Assembly: GCF_947501385.1 (NCBI RefSeq)
Contig: NZ_CANMVP010000013.1
Span: 1-64,000, forward strand
From: an uncultured Polaribacter sp.
GTDB lineage: Bacteria; Bacteroidota; Bacteroidia; Flavobacteriales; Flavobacteriaceae
DNA: 64,000 nucleotides
Reading direction: 5' to 3'
Shown piece after piece: positions 54,522-62,239 of this stretch. The translations under genes were made by a program, and so were the position numbers. Numbering within the stretch: position 1 is the stretch's first letter; every line of letters starts with the position of its first letter. Under the pieces are notes generated by a model. It was not told the origin of the DNA, ran no database searches, and was given only the letters and a program-made list of their open reading frames with translations.

Positions 54522-54639
54522 ATGTATGCTTGTATTGCAATTATTTAAGCAGGATTTCCTGAAATAGATGATAAAAACACCATTGTTCACAAAGCAAAAT
54601 CATTTGTCAGTTGTGCATTTGGTAGCATAGATTCATAAA
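54522..54639 (+). pseudogene. Possible short gene remnant
   Basis: A single frame reads MYACIAII, a stop, then AGFPEIDDKNTIVHKAKS and a few more residues to a TAA just before the terminator. The amino acid composition looks protein-like, but the piece is too short to identify. It may be an eroded 3' end of a lost gene of the sulfur operon, or chance. Confidence 0.25.
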
Positions 54640-54665
54640 AAAGGGAGCTTTAAGCTCCCTTTTTT
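54637..54665. terminator. Bidirectional terminator between the rhodanese and sigA genes
   Basis: AAAAAAGGGAGCTT and AAGCTCCCTTTTT form a 13-bp stem with A-run and T-run flanks, serving both convergent transcripts. Confidence 0.9.
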
Positions 54666-54669
54666 ATTT

Positions 54670-55533
54670 TTATCCTAAATAGGTTCTTAACATGTGTGTT
54701 TTAGATTTAGATTGCAATCTTGAAATTGCTCTTTGTTTTACCTGTCGAACTCTTTCTCTAGACAAATCGAACTTTTCGCCAATCTCAGTCAAGCTAGAAG
54801 CAACTTCGTTACCAATTCCATAATACATTTTTATGACTTTGGCTTCTTTTAAAGATAAGGTATCTAAAGCTCTGTCTATTTCAATTCTTAAAGATTGCTT
54901 CATTAATTGGCTGTCTGGTTTCGGTGAATCTCCAGATTGTAAAATATTGTATAAATTAGAATCTTCACCTTCTTTAAACGGAGCATCCATAGAAACGTGT
55001 TTTCCAGAGTTTCTCAAAGATTGCTCAACTTCATCTTCACTCATATCTAATTGCTTTGCAATTTCTTTATGCGTTGGTATTCTTTGCTCATCTTGTTCTA
55101 GTCTCGCATAAATTTTCTTTATTTTACTAATGCTTCCAATTTTATTTAATGGCAAACGTACAATTCTAGACTGTTCTGCCAAAGCAGACATGATCGATTG
55201 ACGAATCCACCAAACGGCGTAAGAAATAAACTTAAAACCTCTTGTTTCGTCAAAACGTTTTGCTGCTTTTACCAATCCTAAGTTTCCTTCATTAATCAAA
55301 TCAGACAATTTTAAACCTTGTCCTTGATATTGTTTCGCTACAGAAACAACAAATCTTAAATTTGCGCTCACAAGTGCATCTAGCGCTTTACCATCTCCTT
55401 TTTTTATTTTCAAAGCCAATTCTACTTCTTCATCAGCAGTAATAAGCCCAATTTTACTGATTTCTTGAAAATATTTTTCTAGAGATTTTGCATCGCGATT
55501 GGTTACTTGTTTTACAATTTTAAGTTGTCTCAT
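54670..55533 (-). CDS. rpoD: RNA polymerase sigma factor, primary RpoD/SigA type
   Basis: Directs core RNA polymerase to housekeeping promoters. At 287 residues it is the short primary sigma factor usual in Bacteroidetes, without a long region 1.1. Regions are visible in order: 1.2 ([19 protein letters not shown]), 2 ([34 protein letters not shown] and [12 protein letters not shown], both about 55-115), 3, and 4.2 ([18 protein letters not shown] near the end). It would recognise the -33 TTTG / -7 TAnnTTTG promoters seen here. Single gene, ending in a shared terminator. Confidence 0.94.
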   Translation of the reverse strand: MRQLKIVKQVTNRDAKSLEKYFQEISKIGLITADEEVELALKIKKGDGKALDALVSANLRFVVSVAKQYQGQGLKLSDLINEGNLGLVKAAKRFDETRGFKFISYAVWWIRQSIMSALAEQSRIVRLPLNKIGSISKIKKIYARLEQDEQRIPTHKEIAKQLDMSEDEVEQSLRNSGKHVSMDAPFKEGEDSNLYNILQSGDSPKPDSQLMKQSLRIEIDRALDTLSLKEAKVIKMYYGIGNEVASSLTEIGEKFDLSRERVRQVKQRAISRLQSKSKTHMLRTYLG

Positions 55534-55766
55534 ATATAGGTTTTGTTTTTTTTAAAATTATTTTAAAAATTAAGAATGGTGTTTTTTTGAAAGAAAAAGA
55601 TCCTTCAAAATAATATTCGCTAAAAAGCGATGAACAAAAATTTACTAGAAAACGGAGGAGATACCTGTATAAGACTGATTTTTTAAAGTTGTAAAATCAA
55701 AACTATACGTATGAATGTTTCTTTTGTTGTAAATGGAAGTGTTTTGCATGAAACTACAATATAAGC
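55534..55766. other. Region upstream of rpoD with no recognised feature
   Basis: AT-rich intergenic sequence between the rpoD start and the terminator of the TonB receptor gene. I saw no ORF, no good TAnnTTTG box on the minus strand and no hairpin of note. Confidence 0.5.
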
Positions 55767-55802
55767 AAAAACGAGTCATTTTCACTAGAAATGACTCGTT
55801 TT
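55767..55802 (-). terminator. Terminator of the TonB-dependent receptor gene
   Basis: AAAACGAGTCATTT and AAATGACTCGTTTT form a 14-bp perfect stem with a 7-nt loop and T-runs on either strand. It lies 42 bp after the receptor stop codon. Confidence 0.9.
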
Positions 55803-55843
55803 CTTTTGTTTTTAACCAATTTTAACTAAAAAATGGTATTTTT

Positions 55844-58225
55844 TTAAAACTTTAAAGTTACACCAACTAAGAAATTTCTTGTTGCTTGCGGATAATAATA
55901 AATATAACCTCCACCATAATCGATGGCATTGGCAACATATTCTTTGTTGAATATATTATTTATCAACCCAGAAAATACGATGGATTTAAATATTTTAGCT
56001 GTTTCTAATTGATAGACAATATTTAAATCGCTCACAGAATAGCTATCCAATTTTGAGTTATTATCATCAATATTATTTAAAAATTGTGCTCCAACATATT
56101 TTGATAAAAATGAAATTTGAAGGTTTTCTTTAGGACTATATTGCAACATGTTTCCAATAACAACATCTGGCGAATACGATAAATTTGTATTCCCTAAACT
56201 TTTTGGACTTCCGTTTTCTTCAATAAAAAAATCTCTATTTCTATTTTTACTAAAAGCAGCATTTGGTTTTATCGTAAATTGATCATTCAAGCGGATGTCT
56301 GCATCAATTTCTACACCTAGACGGTAACTACTCCCAGAAGTGGCTCTAATAGGCGCACCAACATCATCTACAGCACCTGTTAACACCAATTGATCTTTAT
56401 AATTCATATAATAGATATTTGTATTTAGTTTGATGTTTTCCTTTTTTAAACGCCAGCCTAATTCTAAATCATTTAAATTTTCTGGTGTAGAAACGCCGTT
56501 TTCAAAGTCGTTTCTATTGGGTTCTCTGTTGGCAACAGCAAAAGAGGTGTATAAATTATTATTTTGATTGATTTTATACGTAAAACCAAACTTCGGATTA
56601 AAGAAATTAAAGTTGGTATCTACATCAATAGGTACAATATCATTCGTAATTCCTTCGGTTTGGTAGCCAACAAATCTTCCTTGAAGATCTGCATACATTG
56701 ATAACTTCTCAGAAAGATTAAATGTAGCTTTTGCAAAAATTGAAAAGTCAGTTTTTTTAGCATCAGAAAAATAATAACGATCTCTAATATTTGCATTTGG
56801 TGCTAAATCCTCGCCCCAAATTACTTCACCAAAATGATCTCCTGTATAATGAGAATAAGAGATTCCTGTAATAAAATTAATTTTGTCTGTCTTATAGTTT
56901 GTGTTGAAGTTGAACACATAAAAGTCGTTGTCTAACCAACGTCTTACAATTGCATCCGTAATAGGAATAATAGCTGTAATTCCACTATCATATGTTACAG
57001 TTTTAATGTCAGAACCCTCTAAAATTCCGTTATAATTGTCAAAATCTGGAATTCCATCCTTATCAGAGTCGCTAATAACTTCTGTTCCAAATTTAGATTG
57101 CTCAAAATATCCTGAACCTTTTGTATAGTTTAAAGCAAGGTTTGTAGACCAATTATCATTTAATTTTTCGTTCCAATGTAATTGGTAATGATTTTGTTCA
57201 TAATTGTCTGTCTCGTTATCGTAAGTGTACGGATTCTGTCTTCTATCTTCTAATAATTCATCTGCAGTTAAGCCAAACCAAGCTTGGTAGGTTTGTTCTT
57301 TTCCACCGAAAGTAATGGCTTTGATCAGCGTATTTTTGTCCGTATAACTTCCTTGTAAATAATACGATTTTAAATCTGCAAAAGCACGATCTACATACCC
57401 ATCGGAATAAATATTAGACAAACGCCCAGCAATTTCGATATGTTCATTAATTTTTCCTGTACTAAATTTTACCGTATGTTTTCTAGTTCCGAAAGAACCA
57501 AAAGAATTCGAGATTTCGGCAGAAGGATCTTCTGAAACAGCGTCTGTTAAAATATTTAAACTCGCACCAAAAGCTCCTGAACCATTTGTTGATGTTCCCA
57601 CTCCACGTTGTAATTGTAAATTTTCAGTTGAGGAAGCAAAATCGCCTAAATTCACCCAAAAAGTTCCATGACTTTCTGCATCGTTATACGGAATTCCATT
57701 TACAGTCACATTAATACGCTCTCCGTTAGAACCACGAACACTCATTGCGGTGTATCCTACTCCTGCACCAGCATCTGAAGAAGAAACCACAGAGGGCATG
57801 TAATTTAGTAAAATAGGAATGTCTTGACCTAAGTTACGTTTGGCAATTTCCTTCTTAGATAAGTTAGAAAAGGTAACAGGAACATCTGCATTTACACGCA
57901 CAGCAGAAACCAAAACTTCTTCTAAAACTGTTGCACCCGTTTGTAATTGAATTAGGTAATTTTCATCTTTAGAAAGCGTAATGTTCTCTGAAATTGTTTT
58001 GTAACCAAGAAAGGCAACTTCAATGGTATACATTCCTTTTGAAAGGCTAAAACGAAAGTTTCCATCAAAATCTGTGGAGGTTCCTTTCTGAATTTCTTTA
58101 ACCAAGACAGATGCTCCGGCTAAAGGATTTTTGTTTTCATCGACTACTTTTCCAGTGAGTTCGAATGATTGGGCGTTTGCAAGTGTACTTACAAACAAGA
58201 ATAAAAAAATGGATATTTTTTTCAT
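55844..58225 (-). CDS. TonB-dependent receptor, probably for thiamine or a thiamine-related compound
   Basis: An outer-membrane beta-barrel transporter of 793 residues. A signal peptide (1-18) is followed by a carboxypeptidase-regulatory-like domain (about 20-105: FELTGKVVDENKNPLAGASVLV). The plug follows (about 115-225, with SVRGSNGERINVTVNGIPYND and the LQLQRGVGTSTNGSGAFGAS box), then a barrel ending in NFLVGVTLKF with a C-terminal Phe. The TPP riboswitch upstream, not the protein itself, points to thiamine; sequence alone would fit iron or other ligands. A PnuC-family transporter lies about 1.5 kb upstream on the same strand. Confidence 0.9.
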   Translation of the reverse strand: MKKISIFLFLFVSTLANAQSFELTGKVVDENKNPLAGASVLVKEIQKGTSTDFDGNFRFSLSKGMYTIEVAFLGYKTISENITLSKDENYLIQLQTGATVLEEVLVSAVRVNADVPVTFSNLSKKEIAKRNLGQDIPILLNYMPSVVSSSDAGAGVGYTAMSVRGSNGERINVTVNGIPYNDAESHGTFWVNLGDFASSTENLQLQRGVGTSTNGSGAFGASLNILTDAVSEDPSAEISNSFGSFGTRKHTVKFSTGKINEHIEIAGRLSNIYSDGYVDRAFADLKSYYLQGSYTDKNTLIKAITFGGKEQTYQAWFGLTADELLEDRRQNPYTYDNETDNYEQNHYQLHWNEKLNDNWSTNLALNYTKGSGYFEQSKFGTEVISDSDKDGIPDFDNYNGILEGSDIKTVTYDSGITAIIPITDAIVRRWLDNDFYVFNFNTNYKTDKINFITGISYSHYTGDHFGEVIWGEDLAPNANIRDRYYFSDAKKTDFSIFAKATFNLSEKLSMYADLQGRFVGYQTEGITNDIVPIDVDTNFNFFNPKFGFTYKINQNNNLYTSFAVANREPNRNDFENGVSTPENLNDLELGWRLKKENIKLNTNIYYMNYKDQLVLTGAVDDVGAPIRATSGSSYRLGVEIDADIRLNDQFTIKPNAAFSKNRNRDFFIEENGSPKSLGNTNLSYSPDVVIGNMLQYSPKENLQISFLSKYVGAQFLNNIDDNNSKLDSYSVSDLNIVYQLETAKIFKSIVFSGLINNIFNKEYVANAIDYGGGYIYYYPQATRNFLVGVTLKF

Positions 58226-58319
58226 TTTAAAAAAATTTAAAACGAATAAAAAGAGGTAATTATTCTTGTGATTATTATTGAATAATTAATTAAAAAACCT
58301 TATAAATTAATAGTTTTAA

Positions 58320-58378
58320 TGTCTCCTCGAGCGCAGTCGAAAGTTTTTAAGACTTCTCGACTGCGCTCGAACTGACAA
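58320..58378. repeat. TCGAGCGCAGTCGA-type REP in the receptor leader
   Basis: CTCGAGCGCAGTCGAAAG and CTTCTCGACTGCGCTCGA form a strong imperfect hairpin (about 14 bp of pairing around TTTTTAAGA). The unit is related to that at 13446-13516. It lies between the TPP aptamer and the receptor start, where an expression platform would be expected. Confidence 0.75.
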
Positions 58379-58402
58379 CTAAATAATTTAGTGAAGTTCG
58401 AA

Positions 58403-58541
58403 TTTCCCTAAACAGCATTACCTGTTCTAGGTTCATTGGGTATGATCTCAGCCAAATTAAGTAAGCAGTATACAGTAAGCAGTCTTCAGTGTGACTGATG
58501 ACTGAAAACTAAAAAACTGCTAACTGAATTAGCACCCCTTT
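58403..58541 (-). ncRNA. TPP riboswitch (THI element) with greatly extended P3 arm
   Basis: On the minus strand the conserved TPP aptamer parts occur in order: AAAGGGGTGC (P2 5' side), then GGCTGAGATCATACCC (the CUGAGA pyrimidine-sensor loop), TGAACCTAGAACAGGTAATG (P4/P5 helices) and GCTGTTTAGGGAAATT (the GUAGGGAA-type 3' end). Between GGGGTGC and GGCTGAGA lie about 84 nt instead of the usual 15 or so. They are made of AGTTAGCAGT-type decamers, and the two ends (CTAATTCAGTTAGCAGT and ACTGCTTACTTAATTTGG) pair over about 14 of 17 positions. A -7 box TAATTTTG (58554-58561) lies just upstream. Control of the downstream receptor by TPP is expected. Confidence 0.88.
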
Positions 58542-58553
58542 ATGAGAACGGTG

Positions 58554-58561
58554 CAAAATTA
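58554..58561 (-). promoter_or_regulatory. -7 promoter box of the TPP riboswitch transcript
   Basis: Minus-strand TAATTTTG matches TAnnTTTG, about 16 bp before the GGGGTGC of the aptamer, so the RNA would start just before the riboswitch. No strong -33 element was seen. Confidence 0.5.
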
Positions 58562-58601
58562 AGTTGGTTTTTTTTAATGTGAAACAGAAAAGTGATTTTT
58601 T

Positions 58602-59006
58602 TTAATCGAGCTTTGGTTTTTTGCGCAATACTTTCTTTACCGAAATTCTTTTTTTACTTTCTGCTTTTCTTCTTATAGAAGCTTTACTTGGTTTTGTAGG
58701 TCTTCTTTTTTTAGGACGAATTAAGTTTATTGTTAAGAGTTCTAAAAAACGTTTGATAGCAATGTCTTTATTTCTGTGTTGAGAACGCGTTTCTTCACAA
58801 AATAAAATAAGTGTATTTTCTTTAGTTAATTTCGATGAAAGTTTTTGCTTTAAGAGCTCTTTTTCATTTTCGGATAAGGAATTGGAGTTTTCTAAATCAA
58901 ATGTCAATTCAATTTTTGAAGATGTTTTATTTACGTGCTGTCCGCCAGCACCAGAACTTCTAATGGCTTTGAAATTTAATTCTTTTATGATGTTTTCTTT
59001 GTTCAT
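58602..59006 (-). CDS. arfB: Alternative ribosome-rescue factor (peptidyl-tRNA hydrolase) ArfB
   Basis: Releases peptides from ribosomes stalled without a stop codon. The 134-residue protein has the release-factor GGQ motif in RSSGAGGQHVNKTSSKIEL (GGQ about residues 21-23) and the basic C-terminal tail (KKRRPTKPSKASIRRKAESKK, read as a block) that enters the empty mRNA channel. Both are complete. It follows the P-loop kinase gene by 117 bp of repeat-type sequence and precedes the TPP riboswitch. Confidence 0.94.
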   Translation of the reverse strand: MNKENIIKELNFKAIRSSGAGGQHVNKTSSKIELTFDLENSNSLSENEKELLKQKLSSKLTKENTLILFCEETRSQHRNKDIAIKRFLELLTINLIRPKKRRPTKPSKASIRRKAESKKRISVKKVLRKKPKLD

Positions 59007-59123
59007 TTTTTTAAAAGACTTCAGAATAAAGAGCCAAGAAAATAGATGAGCGTTATTTCTCTAGATTTTAATCTAATTTCCCAACGTCTATTTTCTTTTA
59101 TCTCTTCTCTATTTTCTCAAGAT

Positions 59124-59780
59124 TTAATAATCCAAAGACGTGCCAAAATCGTTGTTTTGATGCATAAAGTTCCTATCTAAATCTATCAAAGAATCAGAGA
59201 AAGAGTGTAAATTATCTTTTTCTGCAATGATATTGTCAATGGCTTTTGTAGCTTTTTTTAAACGTGTTTCTTTATCACCTTTTAACAAAATATAATTCTT
59301 ATTGTGCTGTTTCAATGCGTTTTCAAAGGCAGTAAACATTTCTAAACGTTGTTGGGGTCTGTCTCTTAAATCATCTTCTTCCCAAGGTGTATCTATGTAT
59401 GTTAATAAGTACAAATCATAGGTGTTTTCTTTTGCAGCTTTGTTTAATGTATCGTCTACAAAACCACCATAAAATTCTTCTGAATAGACTTTGGTTTCCA
59501 ATAAATCTGTATCACAAATTAGCACTTTATCTGCTTTTTTTGCTAAAGCATTTTCTAATTTCATTTGCCCAATGGCAATGGGAATTAAATCTTCCTTTTC
59601 ACACGTTTTACGTTCGTTATTCCATTTTTCCTGCAAGTATTCCCGGGCAAATTCTGGTGCCCAAACGGTATTATAATAACGCGCTAAATGACGAGAAAGT
59701 GTTGTTTTTCCTGTAGATTCTGGTCCAAATAAAACAACTTTTACGATGTTAATTGGGTCTTGTGTAAGTTCTTTTTCCAT
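59124..59780 (-). CDS. NadR-like P-loop kinase
   Basis: A cytoplasmic P-loop protein of 218 residues resembling the ribosylnicotinamide kinase domain of NadR. Walker A is LFGPESTGKTTLSRHLAR (residues 17-34); WAPEFAREYLQEKW and the Walker B-like ICDTDLLETKVYS follow. There is no nucleotidyltransferase or DNA-binding domain. The start overlaps the end of the pnuC-family gene by 40 bp, so the two are translationally linked and likely import and phosphorylate the same vitamin. The proximity of the TPP-controlled receptor raises thiamine as the substrate instead of nicotinamide riboside. Confidence 0.88.
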   Translation of the reverse strand: MEKELTQDPINIVKVVLFGPESTGKTTLSRHLARYYNTVWAPEFAREYLQEKWNNERKTCEKEDLIPIAIGQMKLENALAKKADKVLICDTDLLETKVYSEEFYGGFVDDTLNKAAKENTYDLYLLTYIDTPWEEDDLRDRPQQRLEMFTAFENALKQHNKNYILLKGDKETRLKKATKAIDNIIAEKDNLHSFSDSLIDLDRNFMHQNNDFGTSLDY

Positions 59781-60373
59781 GCTAAATAACCAAAAATGGC
59801 AATAAAAGTAAATCCAAAATATTGAAAACTTGTAAAAGTGAATCCCTTATACAAATATAAAGGTACAGAAATTAGGTCTCCAACAATCCAAAAAAGCCAA
59901 TTTTCTATTTTACGTTTTGCCATTAACCACATACCCACAAAGAAAATTGCTGTAGTAATTGTATCTACATAAGCAACCCAATGGGTCCATTTGTCAAATG
60001 TTTTATACACGATAAAAACGAATACTAAGGTTGCAAAAAAGATAAAGACAGCGGTCTTTTTTTCTTTGGAAGTTGTTGAAGAGATGGGTGTAACATGGGT
60101 TTCATCTACTTTTCGAGTCCAGATATACCAACCATACATACTCATGATAAAATAATAGGCATTGATCATCATATCGCCTAAAAGTTCCCATTTCAATAGT
60201 AAATAAACAAAAATTACAGTGCTAACCATTCCTGTTGGAAACACCCAAATTTTGTTTTGTTTTGAAAACCAAACAGATAAAAAACCAAAAATTACCGCAA
60301 TAATTTCTAAAGTAACATCTGTTGTTGAATAGGTTTTGTATTGTGCAAAAAAGAAGTCGAAAATTTCTGACAT
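59741..60373 (-). CDS. PnuC-family vitamin transporter (PnuC or thiamine-type PnuT)
   Basis: An inner-membrane transporter of 210 residues with about seven hydrophobic segments. PnuC-like features include an early IIAVIFGFLSVWFSKQNKIWVFPTGM (about 23-48), the conserved INAYYFIMSMYGWYIWTRK (about 71-89) and the NWLFWIVGDLISVPLYLYKG segment near residue 160. Members transport nicotinamide riboside, or thiamine in many Bacteroidetes (PnuT). There is no TPP riboswitch directly upstream; it lies three genes from the riboswitch-controlled receptor. I cannot separate the two substrates by sequence. Confidence 0.9.
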   Translation of the reverse strand: MSEIFDFFFAQYKTYSTTDVTLEIIAVIFGFLSVWFSKQNKIWVFPTGMVSTVIFVYLLLKWELLGDMMINAYYFIMSMYGWYIWTRKVDETHVTPISSTTSKEKKTAVFIFFATLVFVFIVYKTFDKWTHWVAYVDTITTAIFFVGMWLMAKRKIENWLFWIVGDLISVPLYLYKGFTFTSFQYFGFTFIAIFGYLAWKKNLHKTQLTS

Positions 60374-60459
60374 TAGGTTTTATTTGAAGTTGTAAATTTA
60401 GTCAATTTGTTATTCTAAGGTTAAAGAGAAACTATTTTTTTGCGTTCTGTTATTCCCTA

Positions 60460-60484
60460 GTCCCGAAGCTACGGGAGCAGAAAT
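60460..60484. repeat. TCCCGAAGCTACGGGA palindrome
   Basis: TCCCGAAGCTACGGGAG (about 60463-60479) is an imperfect palindrome similar to TCCCGAAACTTCGGGAG near 62197-62212 in the ahcY leader. Confidence 0.6.
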
Positions 60485-60568
60485 CTATACAAAGCAAATA
60501 AATATTCAAGTGATAGTTCTTTCCTTACTGGTAAAAGCAAATTCATTTTAGTAAGGTGTAGTTTAGAT

Positions 60569-60610
60569 TGCTGCCTTTGCCCAATCAAGTTGAGCAGAGG
60601 CGCAGGAATG
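60569..60610 (-). repeat. Third copy of the CAATCAAGTTGAGC repeat
   Basis: CTGCCTTTGCCCAATCAAGTTGAGCAGAGGCGCAGGAATG is the reverse complement, with few changes, of the middle of the coxA 3' direct repeats at 46691-46735 and 49671-49715 (block quoted in two halves of 20 bases). It shows that part of those repeats is a dispersed REP-like family. Confidence 0.75.
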
Positions 60611-60622
60611 AACAAGGTTGTT

Positions 60623-61345
60623 CTATTTTTTTAAATCGTCAAAAAAGTCTTCATCTTCCTCAAAAGCAGTTCCAATAACTACTATATCTGCGCCAGCATG
60701 AAAGGCGGTGTCTAATTGTTTTTTTGAACGAATTCCACCACCAACAATTAAAGGAGTAGAAAGATTATTCTTTACAAGAGTAATAATACTTGCCTCAACT
60801 GGCACAGTTGCTCCACTTCCTGCTTCTAAATAAATCAATTTTTTGCCAGAGAATTGTCCTGCCAAAGCAGTGTTTAGAATAAGATCTGAATTTTCTTGAG
60901 GAATGGGTTTTGTATTGCTTACTCTTTGAGTAGCCGTTTCTTTTTTTCCATCAATTAAAATATAACCCGTTGGTAAAATTTCCAAATCATTTTTTTGTAA
61001 AATTGGAGTCGCTTTAATTTGTTGTTCGATTAAATATTCAGGATTTCTGCCAGAAATAAGACTTAAAAATAGAATTCCGTCTGCTTTGTTAGTAATGTGT
61101 GAAACATCGCCAGGAAATAAAATAACAGGTAAATAGGTTGCTTTTTTAATTGAAGAAACTACTTTTTCTGTTTCATTATTGACATCTGTGCTTCCACCAA
61201 CAAAAATATGGGTTGTAATCGATTGGTGTACTTTTTCAAAAAAAGAGGGAATATTGTCTAAGTTAATTTTTTCAGGATCAATTAAAATAGCGAGTAGTTT
61301 TTCGCCTTTTTGTTTTGAATGTAAAATGTTTTGATAAATATTCAC
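60623..61345 (-). CDS. Geranylgeranylglyceryl phosphate synthase (PcrB/GGGPS family)
   Basis: A TIM-barrel prenyltransferase of 240 residues that makes an ether bond between glycerol-1-phosphate and a polyprenyl diphosphate. Visible motifs are the N-terminal AILIDPEKINLDNI, HIFVGGSTDVNNET, PVILFPGDVSHI, the YLEAGSGATVPVE segment (EAGSGA) and the phosphate site PLIVGGGIRSKKQLD with GADIVVIGTAFEED. The family is archaeal-type, but members are found in Flavobacteriia and Bacilli. No glycerol-1-phosphate dehydrogenase is adjacent. Confidence 0.93.
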   Translation of the reverse strand: MNIYQNILHSKQKGEKLLAILIDPEKINLDNIPSFFEKVHQSITTHIFVGGSTDVNNETEKVVSSIKKATYLPVILFPGDVSHITNKADGILFLSLISGRNPEYLIEQQIKATPILQKNDLEILPTGYILIDGKKETATQRVSNTKPIPQENSDLILNTALAGQFSGKKLIYLEAGSGATVPVEASIITLVKNNLSTPLIVGGGIRSKKQLDTAFHAGADIVVIGTAFEEDEDFFDDLKK

Positions 61346-61514
61346 AATTGCGAAAATAGAAAGTTTTAAGACACAAATTTCATAGATTTACACGAATCTT
61401 TAAAAATCTAAAGATTTTTTACTTGCTGAAATTGATTTAACTACCAAGAGTTTTCACAATTATCAGTAAGAATCAGTGCAATTCATGTTCGTAAAATAAG
61501 TAGCACTAGAATTT
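61346..61514. other. Intergenic region with degenerate CACGAAT/TCAGTG-type repeat
   Basis: Between the GGGPS start and the phosphopantetheinyl transferase stop lie phrases such as TTTACACGAATCTTTAAAAATC and AAGAATCAGTGCAATTCATG. These resemble low-complexity flavobacterial intergenic repeats; a related phrase (TTTGTGAATTCGTGGCAA) lies at the window start near 91-108. No ORF seen. Confidence 0.35.
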
Positions 61515-61557
61515 TTAATATGCAAAAACACAAGTTTTTAATATGCAAAAACACAAG
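61512..61557. repeat. 22-bp tandem duplication at the end of the phosphopantetheinyl transferase gene
   Basis: TTTTAATATGCAAAAACACAAG occurs twice in direct succession. The copy nearer the gene supplies its last codons (CVFAY) and TAA stop; the second copy lies just beyond the stop. Confidence 0.85.
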
Positions 61558-62164
61558 TAAAGCCTTCAAATTCTAAAAACTGAATTTTATAAGCAAAGTT
61601 TTCGCCATCATACCGAATTTCTCCAGTAGTTCGCTCATCTTCAAACTTAAAATCTTCAATATAAATATGATGCAAAAATAAGAGTTTCTTTTTTCCGTAG
61701 ATTTTATACAAACTTTCTTTTGCGCCCCAAACTATGGTTAGTTTGCTAATTAAAGCATCTACATTGGCAATGGTTTTGTATTCTTCAAAAGGTGTAAATT
61801 TATGTGCGATTTTTAAAATTTTCTCCCGTTGTTTTTCAATATCTACTCCAACATGTAAATTGTCAGAGACAATAATGGCTGTAAAAGTAAAAGAATGTGT
61901 AATAGAAATTCGTCTGCCATCTTTTAAGTGAGGTTTTCCAAATTCATCATAGATCAAATCAAAATCTGTGTAACCAACTTTTTTTAATAGGTGCCTGATG
62001 CTTAAAAATCCTTTTTGGTGTAGTTCAGATTTCATTGAGTTCAAGCGAGTTGAACTATTTTCAGATAACAAAATTCCTTCCTTTAAATCAGAAATAGATT
62101 CTTCAATCTTCCAAATCAGGACGTTAGTTGTTTCGTTAACCGATACTATTTTGTAAAGAGCCAT
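61538..62164 (-). CDS. 4'-phosphopantetheinyl transferase, Sfp type
   Basis: Transfers phosphopantetheine from CoA to carrier proteins. The 208-residue length fits. The Mg-binding segment VGVDIEKQREKILKIAHKF (Asp and Glu about residue 106) and the second motif VWGAKESLYKIYGKK (about 146-160) are intact. It is likely to serve fatty acid or specialised carrier proteins. It is divergent from ahcY across 75 bp; the 3' end carries a 22-bp tandem duplication. Confidence 0.9.
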   Translation of the reverse strand: MALYKIVSVNETTNVLIWKIEESISDLKEGILLSENSSTRLNSMKSELHQKGFLSIRHLLKKVGYTDFDLIYDEFGKPHLKDGRRISITHSFTFTAIIVSDNLHVGVDIEKQREKILKIAHKFTPFEEYKTIANVDALISKLTIVWGAKESLYKIYGKKKLLFLHHIYIEDFKFEDERTTGEIRYDGENFAYKIQFLEFEGFTCVFAY

Positions 62165-62184
62165 ATTTTTTAATTTCTATGTCG

Positions 62185-62192
62185 TAACTTTG
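62185..62192 (+). promoter_or_regulatory. -7 promoter box of ahcY
   Basis: TAACTTTG matches TAnnTTTG. A short palindrome, TCCCGAAACTTCGGGA, follows at the expected transcript start, so the mRNA would begin with a hairpin. The palindrome is also a dispersed-repeat type. Confidence 0.55.
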
Positions 62193-62239
62193 CATCCCGA
62201 AACTTCGGGAGAAAAATTAGAATATAAATATACATAAAT

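Noticed and set aside
62193..62239. SAH or SAM riboswitch ahead of ahcY
   Set aside because: The leader is only about 40 nt and holds one short palindrome; no riboswitch core could fit.
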